Assembly: GCF_038007285.1 (NCBI RefSeq)
Contig: NZ_JBBOWX010000001.1
Coordinates: forward strand, 3,427,501-3,491,500
Direction of reading: 5' to 3'
DNA: 64,000 nt
Source: Sporosarcina sp. FSL K6-3457
GTDB taxonomy: Bacteria; Bacillota; Bacilli; Bacillales_A; Planococcaceae
How positions within the stretch are numbered: position 1 is the stretch's first letter; each line of letters begins with the position of its first letter. A program made the translations under genes and the position numbers. The notes under the pieces are model-generated. The model was not told where the DNA came from, ran no database searches, and worked only from the letters and a program-made list of their open reading frames with translations. Of this stretch, positions 7,871 to 17,641 are shown piece by piece.

Positions 7871-8218
7871 TTACCACCATACAATTGAGACAAATGTTAA
7901 AACGAATACAAATGCTAGTAACGCGCCTGTAAACATAAACATTTGAGGAATACCATGTCCTTTTTCATTCATGTGCATGAAGTAAAATAATTGTAAAGCA
8001 ATTTGAACGACAGCAAATAATAGAAGCGTTGGGATTACAAAGTACTGCGAGAACCCTGCAACTTCAGATTGATAAGCTGTAACCATCGCAAATGAGATAA
8101 GTGTCATGAAAATCATGAGCGCAAACATCATAATCTGATTACGCATCGCATTTTTCGCACGCTTGCGCCCTAACTCAAATTCAGCTGGTGACTTTTTGTA
8201 AACTGTAATGTCCGCCAT
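7871..8218 (-). CDS. ctaF: cytochrome c oxidase subunit IV (caa3, CtaF)
   Basis: The 115-residue protein has three membrane helices and the histidine-bearing QLFYFMHMNEKGH segment typical of the prokaryotic cytochrome c oxidase subunit IV family. It starts one base after the ctaE stop and is the last gene of the uninterrupted cta operon here. A soluble N-terminus of about 25 residues precedes helix 1. Confidence 0.93.
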   Translation of the reverse strand: MADITVYKKSPAEFELGRKRAKNAMRNQIMMFALMIFMTLISFAMVTAYQSEVAGFSQYFVIPTLLLFAVVQIALQLFYFMHMNEKGHGIPQMFMFTGALLAFVFVLTFVSIVWW

Positions 8219-8219
8219 A

Positions 8220-8846
8220 TTAACCTATCACTCCCATCAAATAGACTACAGTGAAGATGAATACCCAAACAACGTCGATAAAGTGCCAGTACAGCGAGAA
8301 AGTATAATACTTAGGCGCATTATACAAGTTCAATCCGCGTTTCGCGTTACGGAAAATTAGTAGCGTAATCCACACAAGCCCGATAGCTACGTGGAAACCA
8401 TGCGTCCCGACAAGCGTATAGAACGCAGAACTGAATGCACTATTATCATAAGTAAAGCCAAGACCAATATAATGCACAAACTCATACACTTCAAGCATTA
8501 GAAAACCAAGTCCAAGTAGTGCAGTAATGGCAAGCCAAAGTTGCATCTTCTTGAAATCATAGTTCTTTAAATGATACATCGCGTAAACACTCGTCAATGA
8601 AGATGTAAGAAGAAGCATCGTCATGACCAATACAAGTGGTAATTCAAAAAGTTCTTGCGTCGAAAACTCAAAGCCGCTTGGTCCTTTATTTTTCAGTGCA
8701 AGATAGGTTCCGAAAAGTGTAGCGAATAGAATTGTCTCTCCACCAAGGAAGAGCCAGAAACCAACAAACTTATTTTTCGCCTCTAACGTTGCTTTTTCTG
8801 GATGGTCTGGCCACGTCTCAGGGGTGAATTTTTTGTTTAAATCCAT
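8220..8846 (-). CDS. ctaE: cytochrome c oxidase subunit III (CtaE)
   Basis: The 208-residue protein has five helices. Family signatures are KFVGFWLFLGGETILFATLFGTYL near the N-terminus, GTHGFHVAIGL (about 145), and YWHFIDVVWVFIFTVVYL at the C-terminus. Its ATG overlaps the ctaD stop codon by one base (TAATG), indicating translational coupling. Stabilises subunit I in the caa3 oxidase. Confidence 0.96.
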   Translation of the reverse strand: MDLNKKFTPETWPDHPEKATLEAKNKFVGFWLFLGGETILFATLFGTYLALKNKGPSGFEFSTQELFELPLVLVMTMLLLTSSLTSVYAMYHLKNYDFKKMQLWLAITALLGLGFLMLEVYEFVHYIGLGFTYDNSAFSSAFYTLVGTHGFHVAIGLVWITLLIFRNAKRGLNLYNAPKYYTFSLYWHFIDVVWVFIFTVVYLMGVIG

Positions 8847-10720
8847 TAGTTTTGACCCCCTTTACGTTTTAGATCCTTCAAAATATCTTCTTTCTTAACA
8901 TGGTAACCTAAATCATCCTTCACAGAACGAAGTGACATTGCGATGAATGTCCAAACTAAACCAATGATAAGAACTGCAAGCCCCCATGAATATTCAGTAC
9001 GGAACATTGCACCAAATCCAGCAATGAATAGTCCTAAGCTCATGAAGAATGGAATAATCGAACCATGTGGCATATGGATGTCTGCAACAGGCTCAGCCGC
9101 AGTAATTCCCGACTTATTGCCTTCCATTTTCTCAATCCAGTACGTATCAAGTCCACGCACCAATGGAGTTTGAGCAAAGTTATAGAACGGCGGTGGTGAA
9201 GAAATCGCCCACTCAAGCGTACGTCCATCTTCCCATGGGTCATTACCAACACGCACATTTTTCTTCGTTGTAATAATAATATTCACAACAAGTGTAATTA
9301 CACCGATTGCCATGAATAGCGCACCTAGAGAACTGATCGCGTTAGCTGAGTTCCAGCCTTGACCGTCCATATATGTCCAAACACGACGTGGCATTCCCCA
9401 GAATCCTAACCAGTGCTGAATGAGGAATGTCATATGGAACCCAATGAAGAAGAACCAAAACTCGATTTTACCTAGTTTATCACTCAACATTGTTCCAAAC
9501 ATTTTTGGCCACCATAGATGAACAGCAGCTAGAATCCCAAGAACAACCCCACCAACAATTACGTAGTGGAAGTGAGCTACGATAAAGTACGTATCATGTA
9601 TCTGATAGTCAAGAGGTGCTGAACCAGCCATAACACCTGTTACTCCACCCATTACAAATGATGGGATGAAGCCAAGGGCATATAGCATAGGCGTTGTAAC
9701 CTTGATATTCCCCCCCCATATGGTGAGCAACCAGTTAAAGATTTTCACACCTGTAGGGATGGCAATGGTCATTGTAGCTACCGAGAAGATTGCGTTTGCT
9801 GTTGGCCCAAGACCAACTGTAAACATATGGTGAGCCCAAACCATGAATCCAAGGAAACCAATTAAAACAGTGGCAAATACCATTGCCGAATAACCAAATA
9901 GACGTTTTCTAGAGAAGATTGAGAAAATCTCCGAGAAAATACCGAAAGCTGGTAAAATTAAGATATATACTTCAGGGTGACCAAATATCCAGAAGATATG
10001 CTCCCAAATAATTGTATTACCACCCATCGTATGGTCAAAGAAGTTACCGCCAAACATTCTATCGAATGTTAGGAAGAATAGTCCAACCGTAAGTGGTGGG
10101 AATGCAAATAAAATCATTGCTGATGCAACAAACGTAGTCCATGTAAAGAGTGGCATACGCATGTATGTCATCCCTGGAGCACGCATGTTAATGATTGTTA
10201 CGAGGAAGTTAATCCCCCCAATTAACGTACCACCACCGGCTATTTGTAAACCAATGGCATAGAAGTCAACGCCATGTCCTTCAGATGCGAGAGACAGTGA
10301 AGCGTAAGATGTCCAACCTGCATCAGGAACCTGCCCGAAGAACCAAGAAACGTTCAAGAACACTCCACCGAAGAAGAACATCCAAAAACCTAATGAGTTA
10401 AGGAATGGGAATGCTACGTCACGTGCTCCAATTTGGAGCGGCATGACAACGTTCATAAAACCAATTAATATTGGCATGGCTGCCAGGAATATCATCGTTG
10501 TTCCGTGCATGGTAATGACCTGATTGAAAAGCCCTGCACTGATGAAATCATTATTAGGCTCTAGAAGCTGGATACGAATGATTAGGGCTTCAATACCCCC
10601 GACTACGAAGAAGAATCCTCCACCAAGGAGATAAAGGATACCAATCTTCTTATGGTCAACCGTCGTCATCCAGTCCCACAGCGTTGCGCCAAAGCCTTTC
10701 TTTTGAGCAACTGAACTCAA
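8846..10720 (-). CDS. ctaD: cytochrome c oxidase subunit I (CtaD)
   Basis: The 624-residue catalytic subunit holds heme a, heme a3 and CuB and couples O2 reduction to proton pumping in the membrane. Visible landmarks are MHGTTMIF (heme a ligand), WIFGHPEVYIL (CuB ligand and crosslinked Tyr), AHHMFT, and HDTYFIVAHFHYVIVGG (heme ligands). The long C-terminal extension matches caa3-type enzymes. The start is TTG at 10720 with GGGGAGG 8 nt upstream. Second gene of the ctaC-D-E-F order. Confidence 0.97.
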   Translation of the reverse strand: MSSVAQKKGFGATLWDWMTTVDHKKIGILYLLGGGFFFVVGGIEALIIRIQLLEPNNDFISAGLFNQVITMHGTTMIFLAAMPILIGFMNVVMPLQIGARDVAFPFLNSLGFWMFFFGGVFLNVSWFFGQVPDAGWTSYASLSLASEGHGVDFYAIGLQIAGGGTLIGGINFLVTIINMRAPGMTYMRMPLFTWTTFVASAMILFAFPPLTVGLFFLTFDRMFGGNFFDHTMGGNTIIWEHIFWIFGHPEVYILILPAFGIFSEIFSIFSRKRLFGYSAMVFATVLIGFLGFMVWAHHMFTVGLGPTANAIFSVATMTIAIPTGVKIFNWLLTIWGGNIKVTTPMLYALGFIPSFVMGGVTGVMAGSAPLDYQIHDTYFIVAHFHYVIVGGVVLGILAAVHLWWPKMFGTMLSDKLGKIEFWFFFIGFHMTFLIQHWLGFWGMPRRVWTYMDGQGWNSANAISSLGALFMAIGVITLVVNIIITTKKNVRVGNDPWEDGRTLEWAISSPPPFYNFAQTPLVRGLDTYWIEKMEGNKSGITAAEPVADIHMPHGSIIPFFMSLGLFIAGFGAMFRTEYSWGLAVLIIGLVWTFIAMSLRSVKDDLGYHVKKEDILKDLKRKGGQN

Positions 10721-10764
10721 TTTGTTTACCTCCCCTTCAAAATCATGTTAACGACATTTAGAAA

Positions 10765-11832
10765 TTATTTTTCAACTGTAAGTCCCATCAAATACTCCGC
10801 AAGAGCGTCAAGTTCTTGATCGGAAAATTGCTGCCCAAATGATGGCATCGTATTACCTGGTTTATATTTCTGAGTATCAGAAATCCAGTTTACTAATTCT
10901 TCTTTATTATGGTCCATGAAGCCAGCGACGCGATTACGGTCACCAAACGATGCTAAGTTTGGTCCAATTGCGCCAGTTTCACCGACAGCAGAAGTTGCGT
11001 GACATCCAATACAGCTTTGTTGGAATAGCTCTTCGCCCTGTGTAGTAGCTGTATCTGCAACACGATCATCTGTCGCCTGCATAGCCGTTACCCACTGATT
11101 GAATTCAGCACGTGGTAAAGTTTTCACTTTAAAGTCCATTAGTGCATGTGATGGGCCGCAAAGCTCCGCACATTTACCATAGAACACACCATCTTTTAGG
11201 TTTTTCGACTCTTTTTCAAATACGAGGTAAAACTTATTAACGTTCTCAACGTTATTATCCATCTTTCCTCCAACTGCTGGAATCCAGAACGAGTGTTTTA
11301 CATCTGCCGCAAGTAGGTTAAAGTATACTTTCTCGTCCATTGGTACGACTAGCTCTTGAGCAGTAACGATTCCTAAACTTGGGTATTCAAACTCCCACCA
11401 GTAAAGTTTCGCTGTTACATCGACGACTAGGTTTTCTGCATTACCGTCCTCATCAACAGCCTCCATTGCCGCCACATCTCCAAATTTATATGCGTAATAA
11501 ACGGTTGGAACTGCGAGAATTATGACAAGAATAATCGGAATAATTGTCCAAACCAATTCCAATGTATGGCTTCCCTCTACTTGTTCAGGAATATGTTTTT
11601 CACCTTGCTTTGATCGTCTGAAACGGACAATTGCAATAACGTAGATGAGTACTACTACAAGGATTACCAATGACATGATTATTACCGTTAACATCAGTAA
11701 ATTAAATTGATCCTGTCCGACCTGACCAGCCGGAAGAAGCGTAGATAGCTCTTCTTGACCACACCCTGCCAGGAACACTGTAAGAGCTGCCAATAGAGAA
11801 AAGAGACGCCACTTTTTGAGTCCTTTCATCAT
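10765..11832 (-). CDS. ctaC: cytochrome c oxidase subunit II with fused cytochrome c (CtaC)
   Basis: The 355-residue lipoprotein has a lipobox (FLAGC, Cys about 24), two membrane helices, a CuA cupredoxin domain (ligands in YGKCAELCGPSHALM) and a C-terminal cytochrome c domain (CIGCH at about 270, Met ligand in NTMPSF). The fused cytochrome c identifies the oxidase as caa3 type, taking electrons from cytochrome c in the outer membrane face. First structural subunit gene, 100 bp after ctaB. Confidence 0.96.
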   Translation of the reverse strand: MMKGLKKWRLFSLLAALTVFLAGCGQEELSTLLPAGQVGQDQFNLLMLTVIIMSLVILVVVLIYVIAIVRFRRSKQGEKHIPEQVEGSHTLELVWTIIPIILVIILAVPTVYYAYKFGDVAAMEAVDEDGNAENLVVDVTAKLYWWEFEYPSLGIVTAQELVVPMDEKVYFNLLAADVKHSFWIPAVGGKMDNNVENVNKFYLVFEKESKNLKDGVFYGKCAELCGPSHALMDFKVKTLPRAEFNQWVTAMQATDDRVADTATTQGEELFQQSCIGCHATSAVGETGAIGPNLASFGDRNRVAGFMDHNKEELVNWISDTQKYKPGNTMPSFGQQFSDQELDALAEYLMGLTVEK

Positions 11833-11931
11833 AGCTTAATGATACCTCTCTTTCCAAAAAATATTTTTCTATTTTTGAGGACTGCTAACCTCTCTATATG
11901 AATTCCTGTCAAAAGAAAGAATTCCGGGTAG

Positions 11932-12849
11932 TTAGATGAATATGGAGAAAATAATCATCGCGACAAATAGGATTGTCATGTAATTTAGCGAATAAACAAA
12001 CATAACAGACGCCCACTTCAAATCGTCCTTCGCTTTGAAACCTCTAACCGCCAAATAAAGCCATCCCAGATTTAATGCGGTTGCAAGCGCGAGAAAGCCA
12101 ATCCCGAGCTCCGTAAGAAGAAACGGTAATGGCAATAAAAATATCACCCATGCCAGCATGGATTTCTTTGTTCTTGCAAAGCCTTTCACTACAGGTAGCA
12201 TCGGTATGTTAACCGCACGGTATTCTTCCGTCCTCCGCATCGCAAGTGCATAAAAATGTGGTGGTTGCCAGATGAACATAATTAGGAATAACGCCCATGC
12301 ACCTATACTCAATGATGGTTCTACAGCAGCCCATCCTATTAAAGGAGGGATTGCCCCTGAAATACTCCCCACAATGGTGTTACTTACGTATCTCCGCTTC
12401 GACCACATCGAATAGAGTACAACATAACTAAAGATGCCTGCAAGCCCCCATAGAGCAGCTGCTGGCGATGCAGCAAACAACAAAATTTCACCTACAACGA
12501 TAAATGTGAATGCAAGTGTCCACACAGCGGATGCCTTAAATCGTCCAGTAACTGTTGGTCTAGACTTTGTTCTGGACATGATTGGATCAATATCACGGTC
12601 AATCAAGTTGTTAAGTGCGGCAGAACCGGCAATAATCAATCCCGATCCCCCAAGCGCAAATACGAGTAAATCTATATTGTGAAGAAAGTTTCTACCCGTG
12701 AATTGAAAGGCCAAAAATAAACCGGTAAATGTCGTAATCATATTGGAATTGACAATCCCGATTTTAATGAGTGCTAAAAAATCCTTCAGTACTGATGTCG
12801 TTCCAATAGTCGGTTCAGTAGGTGCAGAAATTGTTCGATTGTTCGACAT
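11932..12849 (-). CDS. ctaB: protoheme IX farnesyltransferase (heme O synthase)
   Basis: UbiA-family prenyltransferase of 305 residues and nine helices that farnesylates protoheme to heme O, the precursor of heme A. Motifs are NNLIDRDIDPIMSRTKSRP (about 70-90) and the second Asp-rich-like loop RRTEEYRAVNIPMLP. Start ATG 12849 has AAAGGAGGGG 6 nt upstream; 12 upstream codons are open but lack a ribosome site. Co-directional with ctaC-F and divergent from ctaA, as in Bacillus. Confidence 0.95.
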   Translation of the reverse strand: MSNNRTISAPTEPTIGTTSVLKDFLALIKIGIVNSNMITTFTGLFLAFQFTGRNFLHNIDLLVFALGGSGLIIAGSAALNNLIDRDIDPIMSRTKSRPTVTGRFKASAVWTLAFTFIVVGEILLFAASPAAALWGLAGIFSYVVLYSMWSKRRYVSNTIVGSISGAIPPLIGWAAVEPSLSIGAWALFLIMFIWQPPHFYALAMRRTEEYRAVNIPMLPVVKGFARTKKSMLAWVIFLLPLPFLLTELGIGFLALATALNLGWLYLAVRGFKAKDDLKWASVMFVYSLNYMTILFVAMIIFSIFI

Positions 12850-13175
12850 ACTTCCCCTCCTTTCAAAAATGTCGGCGAAGATCATTATGCTTAACTATAT
12901 CGAAACTTAGGTAATATTTCTATACTAAAACAAAATTACTTCCTGCTGACGTAAAATATTTACTTATGTAATGTATTGCCCTATCTAATAGTAAATCATT
13001 TCTACATACCTTTTGTGAAGTAAAAACGTCTTTTTTATGAACAATTTGTGAAAAGAGTGACTACTGACCTATTTTTAACTACTTGTCATTGTTTTTCCGT
13101 GTTCTTTTCGTTATCATCAAAAAAGCGGGGACCTTTTACACGATGGTCAACAATTATAAAGAAGGTGTCTTATTT
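12850..13175. other. divergent ctaB/ctaA intergenic region
   Basis: 326 bp, AT-rich. It must hold promoters for both directions. A weak plus-strand pair (TTGTGA, 18 nt, TATTTT near 13050) is the best I find. No convincing operator or riboswitch is visible. Confidence 0.4.
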
Positions 13176-14087
13176 TTGCGATATAACAAGTATTTAAAAT
13201 GGTTTGCAGTTGCTTCAACAATTGGTATGTTATTAATTCTTCTAGGTGGAGCCCTTGTTACTAAGACTGATAGCGGTATGGGCTGCGGGAGACATTGGCC
13301 CGGTTGTAATGGACAGCTGATTCCCGATGAAATTACCGCCGAAGTGCTCATTGAGTTTTCACATCGACTCGTCACTGGGGCCGTCGGTATATTTATCGTC
13401 ATCTTGGCTATCTGGTCTTGGAAGGCAATGGGACATGTTCGTGAAACTAAATTTTTAGCCTCCATGGCCGTGTTCTTTCTCGTTTTACAAGCTTTAATTG
13501 GAGCTGCCCAAGTATTATGGGGACAAGGTGATTTCATCCTTGCACTCCACTTTGGTATTTCACTTATTTCTTTTGCCTCAGTCCTATTATTAACACTTCT
13601 TATCTTTGAGGTAGATCAAAAGTTTGATGCGGATAAATTACGCATAGGTAACAAATTGAAATGGCATACAATTGGTGTTTCTGTTTATTCCTACATCGTT
13701 GTTTATACGGGCGCACTTGTCCGCCATACTGAATCTGGGCTAGTTTGCTTGGACTGGCCACTTTGTCGGAATAGCGGCTTTGAACTGCCAAGAAACATGT
13801 ATGAATGGGTACAGATGGGTCATCGTGCAGCAGCAGCATTGATCGTTATCTGGTTAGCCGTTATTATGATCCACGCTATCCGCAATTATAAAGAGCAGCG
13901 TGTCATCTATTGGGGTTGGATCATCGCATTCATCCTTGTAGCAACCCAGGCTGCAACAGGTATGCTAGTCGTTCTAACAAAACTTAATCTTTATATTGCT
14001 TTACTTCATTCACTATTTATCACATTATTATTTGGTTTGCTAACTTACATGATACTACTCGTTTCAAGAGGTAAATCACATAAATAA
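13176..14087 (+). CDS. ctaA: heme A synthase
   Basis: Eight-helix COX15/CtaA protein of 303 residues that oxidises heme O to heme A. Motifs are [21 protein letters not shown] (paired cysteines in the first loop), EFSHRLVTG, and in the second half [19 protein letters not shown] and GHRAAA. The open frame starts at 13083, but TTG 13176, preceded by AGAAGGTG, gives a protein aligned with Bacillus CtaA (about 306 aa). The internal duplication (two GALVxxTxSG motifs) is family-typical. Confidence 0.94.
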   Translation: MRYNKYLKWFAVASTIGMLLILLGGALVTKTDSGMGCGRHWPGCNGQLIPDEITAEVLIEFSHRLVTGAVGIFIVILAIWSWKAMGHVRETKFLASMAVFFLVLQALIGAAQVLWGQGDFILALHFGISLISFASVLLLTLLIFEVDQKFDADKLRIGNKLKWHTIGVSVYSYIVVYTGALVRHTESGLVCLDWPLCRNSGFELPRNMYEWVQMGHRAAAALIVIWLAVIMIHAIRNYKEQRVIYWGWIIAFILVATQAATGMLVVLTKLNLYIALLHSLFITLLFGLLTYMILLVSRGKSHK

Positions 14088-14093
14088 TAATTA

Positions 14094-14127
14094 CTGGGCT
14101 GCCTTCTTGTCAGAAGCAGTCCTTTTC
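14094..14127 (+). terminator. ctaA terminator
   Basis: GGGCTGCCTTCTTG pairs with CAGAAGCAGTCC (G-U tolerant), then TTTTCTT. Confidence 0.55.
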
Positions 14128-14161
14128 TTACTGTCTACCCTACTTCTCTATCTTCATAAAC

Positions 14162-14197
14162 AAAAAGCACTTGGAATCTACCCCAAGTGCTTTTTGT
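14162..14197. terminator. bidirectional terminator, pycA/ctaA
   Basis: Perfect 13-bp arms AAAAAGCACTTGG / CCAAGTGCTTTTT. It ends pycA on the minus strand and backs up ctaA on the plus strand. Confidence 0.8.
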
Positions 14198-14203
14198 TAT
14201 CCA

Positions 14204-17200
14204 TCAATGTTCTAATTCAATGAGCAAATCGCCCGTTGCAATTGACTCGCCTGCTGATACATAAATATCTTTGACTATTCCATCGTATGGTGCTTGAATC
14301 GTTGTTTCCATTTTCATAGCTTCTGTGATGAGTAGATGTTCACCCTTCTTCACTTTTGCTCCTTTGGAAACAGCCACTTTCAAAACAGTCCCTGGCATTG
14401 TCGCGGCGATATGCGCGTCATTTGTTACATCTGCCTTCTGTTTCCGAATCGTAACAGATTCGACACTCATGTCTTCAATAATCACTTCACGTGGTTGACC
14501 GTTCATCTCAAAATATAGAACCCTCGTTGCATCCGATTGCGGTTCACCGATTGATACTAGCTTCACGATTAACGTTTTACCTTTTTCAATCTCCACTTCA
14601 ATTTCTTCCCCGAGACGCATTCCATAAAGGAATTCAGGCGTATCAATAACAGAAATGTCACCAAATTGATTATTCATCTGAGAATATTCATCGAACACCT
14701 TCGGATAAAGCGCATAAGAAAGGACTTCATGACTTGTCACCGGGCGTCCTAATTTTTCATTCAATTCATCTCGTAATTTCTTGAAATCGACATCCTCTAG
14801 CAATTCGCCAGGACGGACAGTAATCGCTTCACGCTCTTTCAAGATGACTTTTTGAAGTTCTTCTGGGAATCCGCCATAAGGTTGACCAATATAGCCTTCG
14901 AAAAATTCAATAACTGATTCTGGGAAGTCAATTGTTTTACCACGAACAAGAGCTGACTCTTCATCCAAATCATTCTGAACCATAAACAAGGCCATATCGC
15001 CAACTACTTTGGATGAAGGTGTTACTTTCACAACATCTCCAAATAGTAGGTTAACGCGGGAATACATGTCCTTCACTTCTTCCCAACGCTCGCCTAGTCC
15101 TACCGCCTTCGCTTGCTGCTGTAAGTTAGAGTACTGACCACCTGGCATTTCATGGACATAAATTTCCGAATGCGGACTCATCATGCCACTTTCAAATGGC
15201 TGGTAGTACTTCCGTACATCTTCCCAGTAGTAAGATAAATCTTCAAGCGACTTTACATTACCACGCACATTGCGCTTACCGCCTTGTAGCGCGTAATGCA
15301 GGGAGCCTGCTGAAGGTTGTGAAGTTAGGCCTGCCATTGCCCCAAGCGCTGTGTCAACGATGTCCACACCCGCCTCAATTGCTTTAGCATACATGTAAAT
15401 ACCATTACCGCTCGTATCATGCGAATGTAGATGGATTGGTAAGTCAACCGTAGCTTTCAGTTCAGAAATAAGTCGGTAAGCAGCTTCAGGCTTCAACAGA
15501 CCAGCCATATCTTTAATCGCTAGAATATGAGCGCCAGCTGCCTCTAACTCTTTCGCCATCTCTTTATAATAATTAACTGTATATTTCGCACGTGAATCAT
15601 CTAAAATATCCCCTGCGTAACAAATTGCTGCCTCCGCAACTTTTCCTGCATCACGTGTCGCATCAATGGCGACTTCCATACCTTTAATCCAGTTCAAGCT
15701 GTCGAAAATTCGGAACACGTCAATTCCGGCTTCAGCCGACTTTTTGACAAACTCACGAATGACATTATCAGGGTAATTCGTATAGCCGACCGCATTTGCA
15801 CCACGGAACAGCATTTGGAATAGCACATTCGGAATTTGTTCACGTAATTTCAATAACCGATCCCATGGGCTTTCCTTCAAGAATCTATAGGATACGTCGA
15901 ATGTTGCGCCGCCCCACATTTCATAAGAAAACAGGTCTGGCATTAGTCTTGCTGTTTCAGATGCAATGGCTGTGATATCGGAAGTTCGTACACGTGTTGC
16001 CAGTAAGGACTGGTGTGCATCTCGGAATGTTGTATCTGTCAACAGGACATCATCTTGCTCTTTAATCCACTTAACTAGTCCTTCTGCTCCGCGCTCATCC
16101 AAGATTTGCTTCGTCCCCGGCGCTGGTGCCGTTAGGAGGTCCACAACTGGTTTTCTGACAGGATGGAACACTGGTTTCGATTGTTTCTCAAGCCCTGGGA
16201 ATCCATTAATAGTTACATTACCAATATAATTCAACATTTTCGTTCCGCGGTCTTTGCGGTTCGGGAATAGGAATAATTCAGGTGTTGAATCAATAAAACT
16301 CGTATTATAATTCCCTGTCAAGAAGTTATTATGCTTCACGACATTTTCAAGGAATGGGATATTCGTCTTAATTCCCCGGATTCTGAATTCTTGTAAGTTT
16401 CTGTCCATTTTAGAGGCAGCTTCTCGGAAAGTCATGCCCCATGTAGACACTTTCACTAACAATGAATCATAGTAAGGAGTAATGACAGCGCCTTGGAATC
16501 CATTCCCAGCGTCTAGACGAACACCAAACCCTCCACCAGAACGATAAACCATCAACTTACCCGTATCAGGCATAAAGTCGTTTAAAGGATCCTCTGTTGT
16601 CACACGAGATTGGATAGCATATCCGAATAACGGAATCTTATCTTGTACAGGGATACTTGCTTCACCTTCATGTAGATTTTTTCCATCCGCAATATGAATT
16701 TGTGAATGAACAATATCAATACCCGTTACCATTTCTGTAATCGTATGCTCCACTTGAATACGAGGATTTACTTCGATGAAATAAAAGCGGCCGTCAGCTA
16801 CGAGGAATTCCATAGTTCCTGCATTGATATACCCTACATTTTTAGCTAATTTTACAGCAGCATCGCAAATCTGTTCCCGCAAGCCATCTTCAAGTGAAAT
16901 GGAAGGTGCTATTTCCACGACTTTCTGATGACGGCGTTGAATCGAACAGTCTCGTTCGTACAGATGGACGACATTGCCGTATGTATCGCCAAGTATTTGC
17001 ACTTCGATATGTTTTGGCTGGAATACATATTTCTCAACATATACTTCGTCAGACCCAAATGCTGACTTCGCCTCTGATCTAGCACGTTCATAGGCTTCCA
17101 CTACTTCATCGGCAGCATTGACGATTCGCATACCACGTCCGCCACCACCAAGAGATGCTTTGATAATGATTGGATAACCATTCGTATCCCCAAAGGCCGC

Positions 17201-17641
17201 AACCTCTTCGACAGATGCTACTGGACCGTCCGTACCAGGGATAACAGGTATTCCTGCTTTGATAGCTTGATCTCTTGCCTTTACTTTATCTCCAAACATG
17301 TCGAGATGCTTAGAAGTAGGGCCGATGAAAATAATCCCTTCTTCTTCTAAACGTCTTGCAAAATCAACATTCTCTGCAAGAAACCCATAACCAGGGTGTA
17401 TCGCATTGGCGCCGGAGTCTTTAGCTAGTGCGATTATCCCTTCAATATCGAGGTACGCATCTATCGGCTTTTTCCCTTTCCCCACAAGATAAGACTCATC
17501 TGCCTTGTATCGATGGAATGACCCACTGTCTTCTGTTGAATAAATCCCTACTGTGGGTATATTCAACTCGGTACAAGCACGGAAAATACGGATAGCAATT
17601 TCTCCGCGATTGGCAACTAGGATTTTCTTAATTTTCTCCAT
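14204..17641 (-). CDS. pycA: pyruvate carboxylase
   Basis: The 1145-residue biotin enzyme makes oxaloacetate from pyruvate, bicarbonate and ATP. Domain order: biotin carboxylase (KILVANRGEIAIRIFRA at the start, GGGGRGMR ATP loop, EVNPRIQVEHT at about 290); carboxyltransferase (TTFRDAHQSLLATR at about 540, HSHDTSGN); and C-terminal biotinyl domain with EAMKMET lysine about 35 residues from the end. The ATG at 17641 shares its first base with the ftsW TGA and has AAGGAAG upstream. Co-transcribed with ftsW, as in B. subtilis. Confidence 0.97.
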   Translation of the reverse strand: MEKIKKILVANRGEIAIRIFRACTELNIPTVGIYSTEDSGSFHRYKADESYLVGKGKKPIDAYLDIEGIIALAKDSGANAIHPGYGFLAENVDFARRLEEEGIIFIGPTSKHLDMFGDKVKARDQAIKAGIPVIPGTDGPVASVEEVAAFGDTNGYPIIIKASLGGGGRGMRIVNAADEVVEAYERARSEAKSAFGSDEVYVEKYVFQPKHIEVQILGDTYGNVVHLYERDCSIQRRHQKVVEIAPSISLEDGLREQICDAAVKLAKNVGYINAGTMEFLVADGRFYFIEVNPRIQVEHTITEMVTGIDIVHSQIHIADGKNLHEGEASIPVQDKIPLFGYAIQSRVTTEDPLNDFMPDTGKLMVYRSGGGFGVRLDAGNGFQGAVITPYYDSLLVKVSTWGMTFREAASKMDRNLQEFRIRGIKTNIPFLENVVKHNNFLTGNYNTSFIDSTPELFLFPNRKDRGTKMLNYIGNVTINGFPGLEKQSKPVFHPVRKPVVDLLTAPAPGTKQILDERGAEGLVKWIKEQDDVLLTDTTFRDAHQSLLATRVRTSDITAIASETARLMPDLFSYEMWGGATFDVSYRFLKESPWDRLLKLREQIPNVLFQMLFRGANAVGYTNYPDNVIREFVKKSAEAGIDVFRIFDSLNWIKGMEVAIDATRDAGKVAEAAICYAGDILDDSRAKYTVNYYKEMAKELEAAGAHILAIKDMAGLLKPEAAYRLISELKATVDLPIHLHSHDTSGNGIYMYAKAIEAGVDIVDTALGAMAGLTSQPSAGSLHYALQGGKRNVRGNVKSLEDLSYYWEDVRKYYQPFESGMMSPHSEIYVHEMPGGQYSNLQQQAKAVGLGERWEEVKDMYSRVNLLFGDVVKVTPSSKVVGDMALFMVQNDLDEESALVRGKTIDFPESVIEFFEGYIGQPYGGFPEELQKVILKEREAITVRPGELLEDVDFKKLRDELNEKLGRPVTSHEVLSYALYPKVFDEYSQMNNQFGDISVIDTPEFLYGMRLGEEIEVEIEKGKTLIVKLVSIGEPQSDATRVLYFEMNGQPREVIIEDMSVESVTIRKQKADVTNDAHIAATMPGTVLKVAVSKGAKVKKGEHLLITEAMKMETTIQAPYDGIVKDIYVSAGESIATGDLLIELEH

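Noticed and set aside
12850..13175. Riboswitch or T-box in the ctaA/ctaB gap
   Set aside because: No conserved T-box TGGNACC-like bulge, specifier stem or terminator pair seen; only AT-rich sequence.
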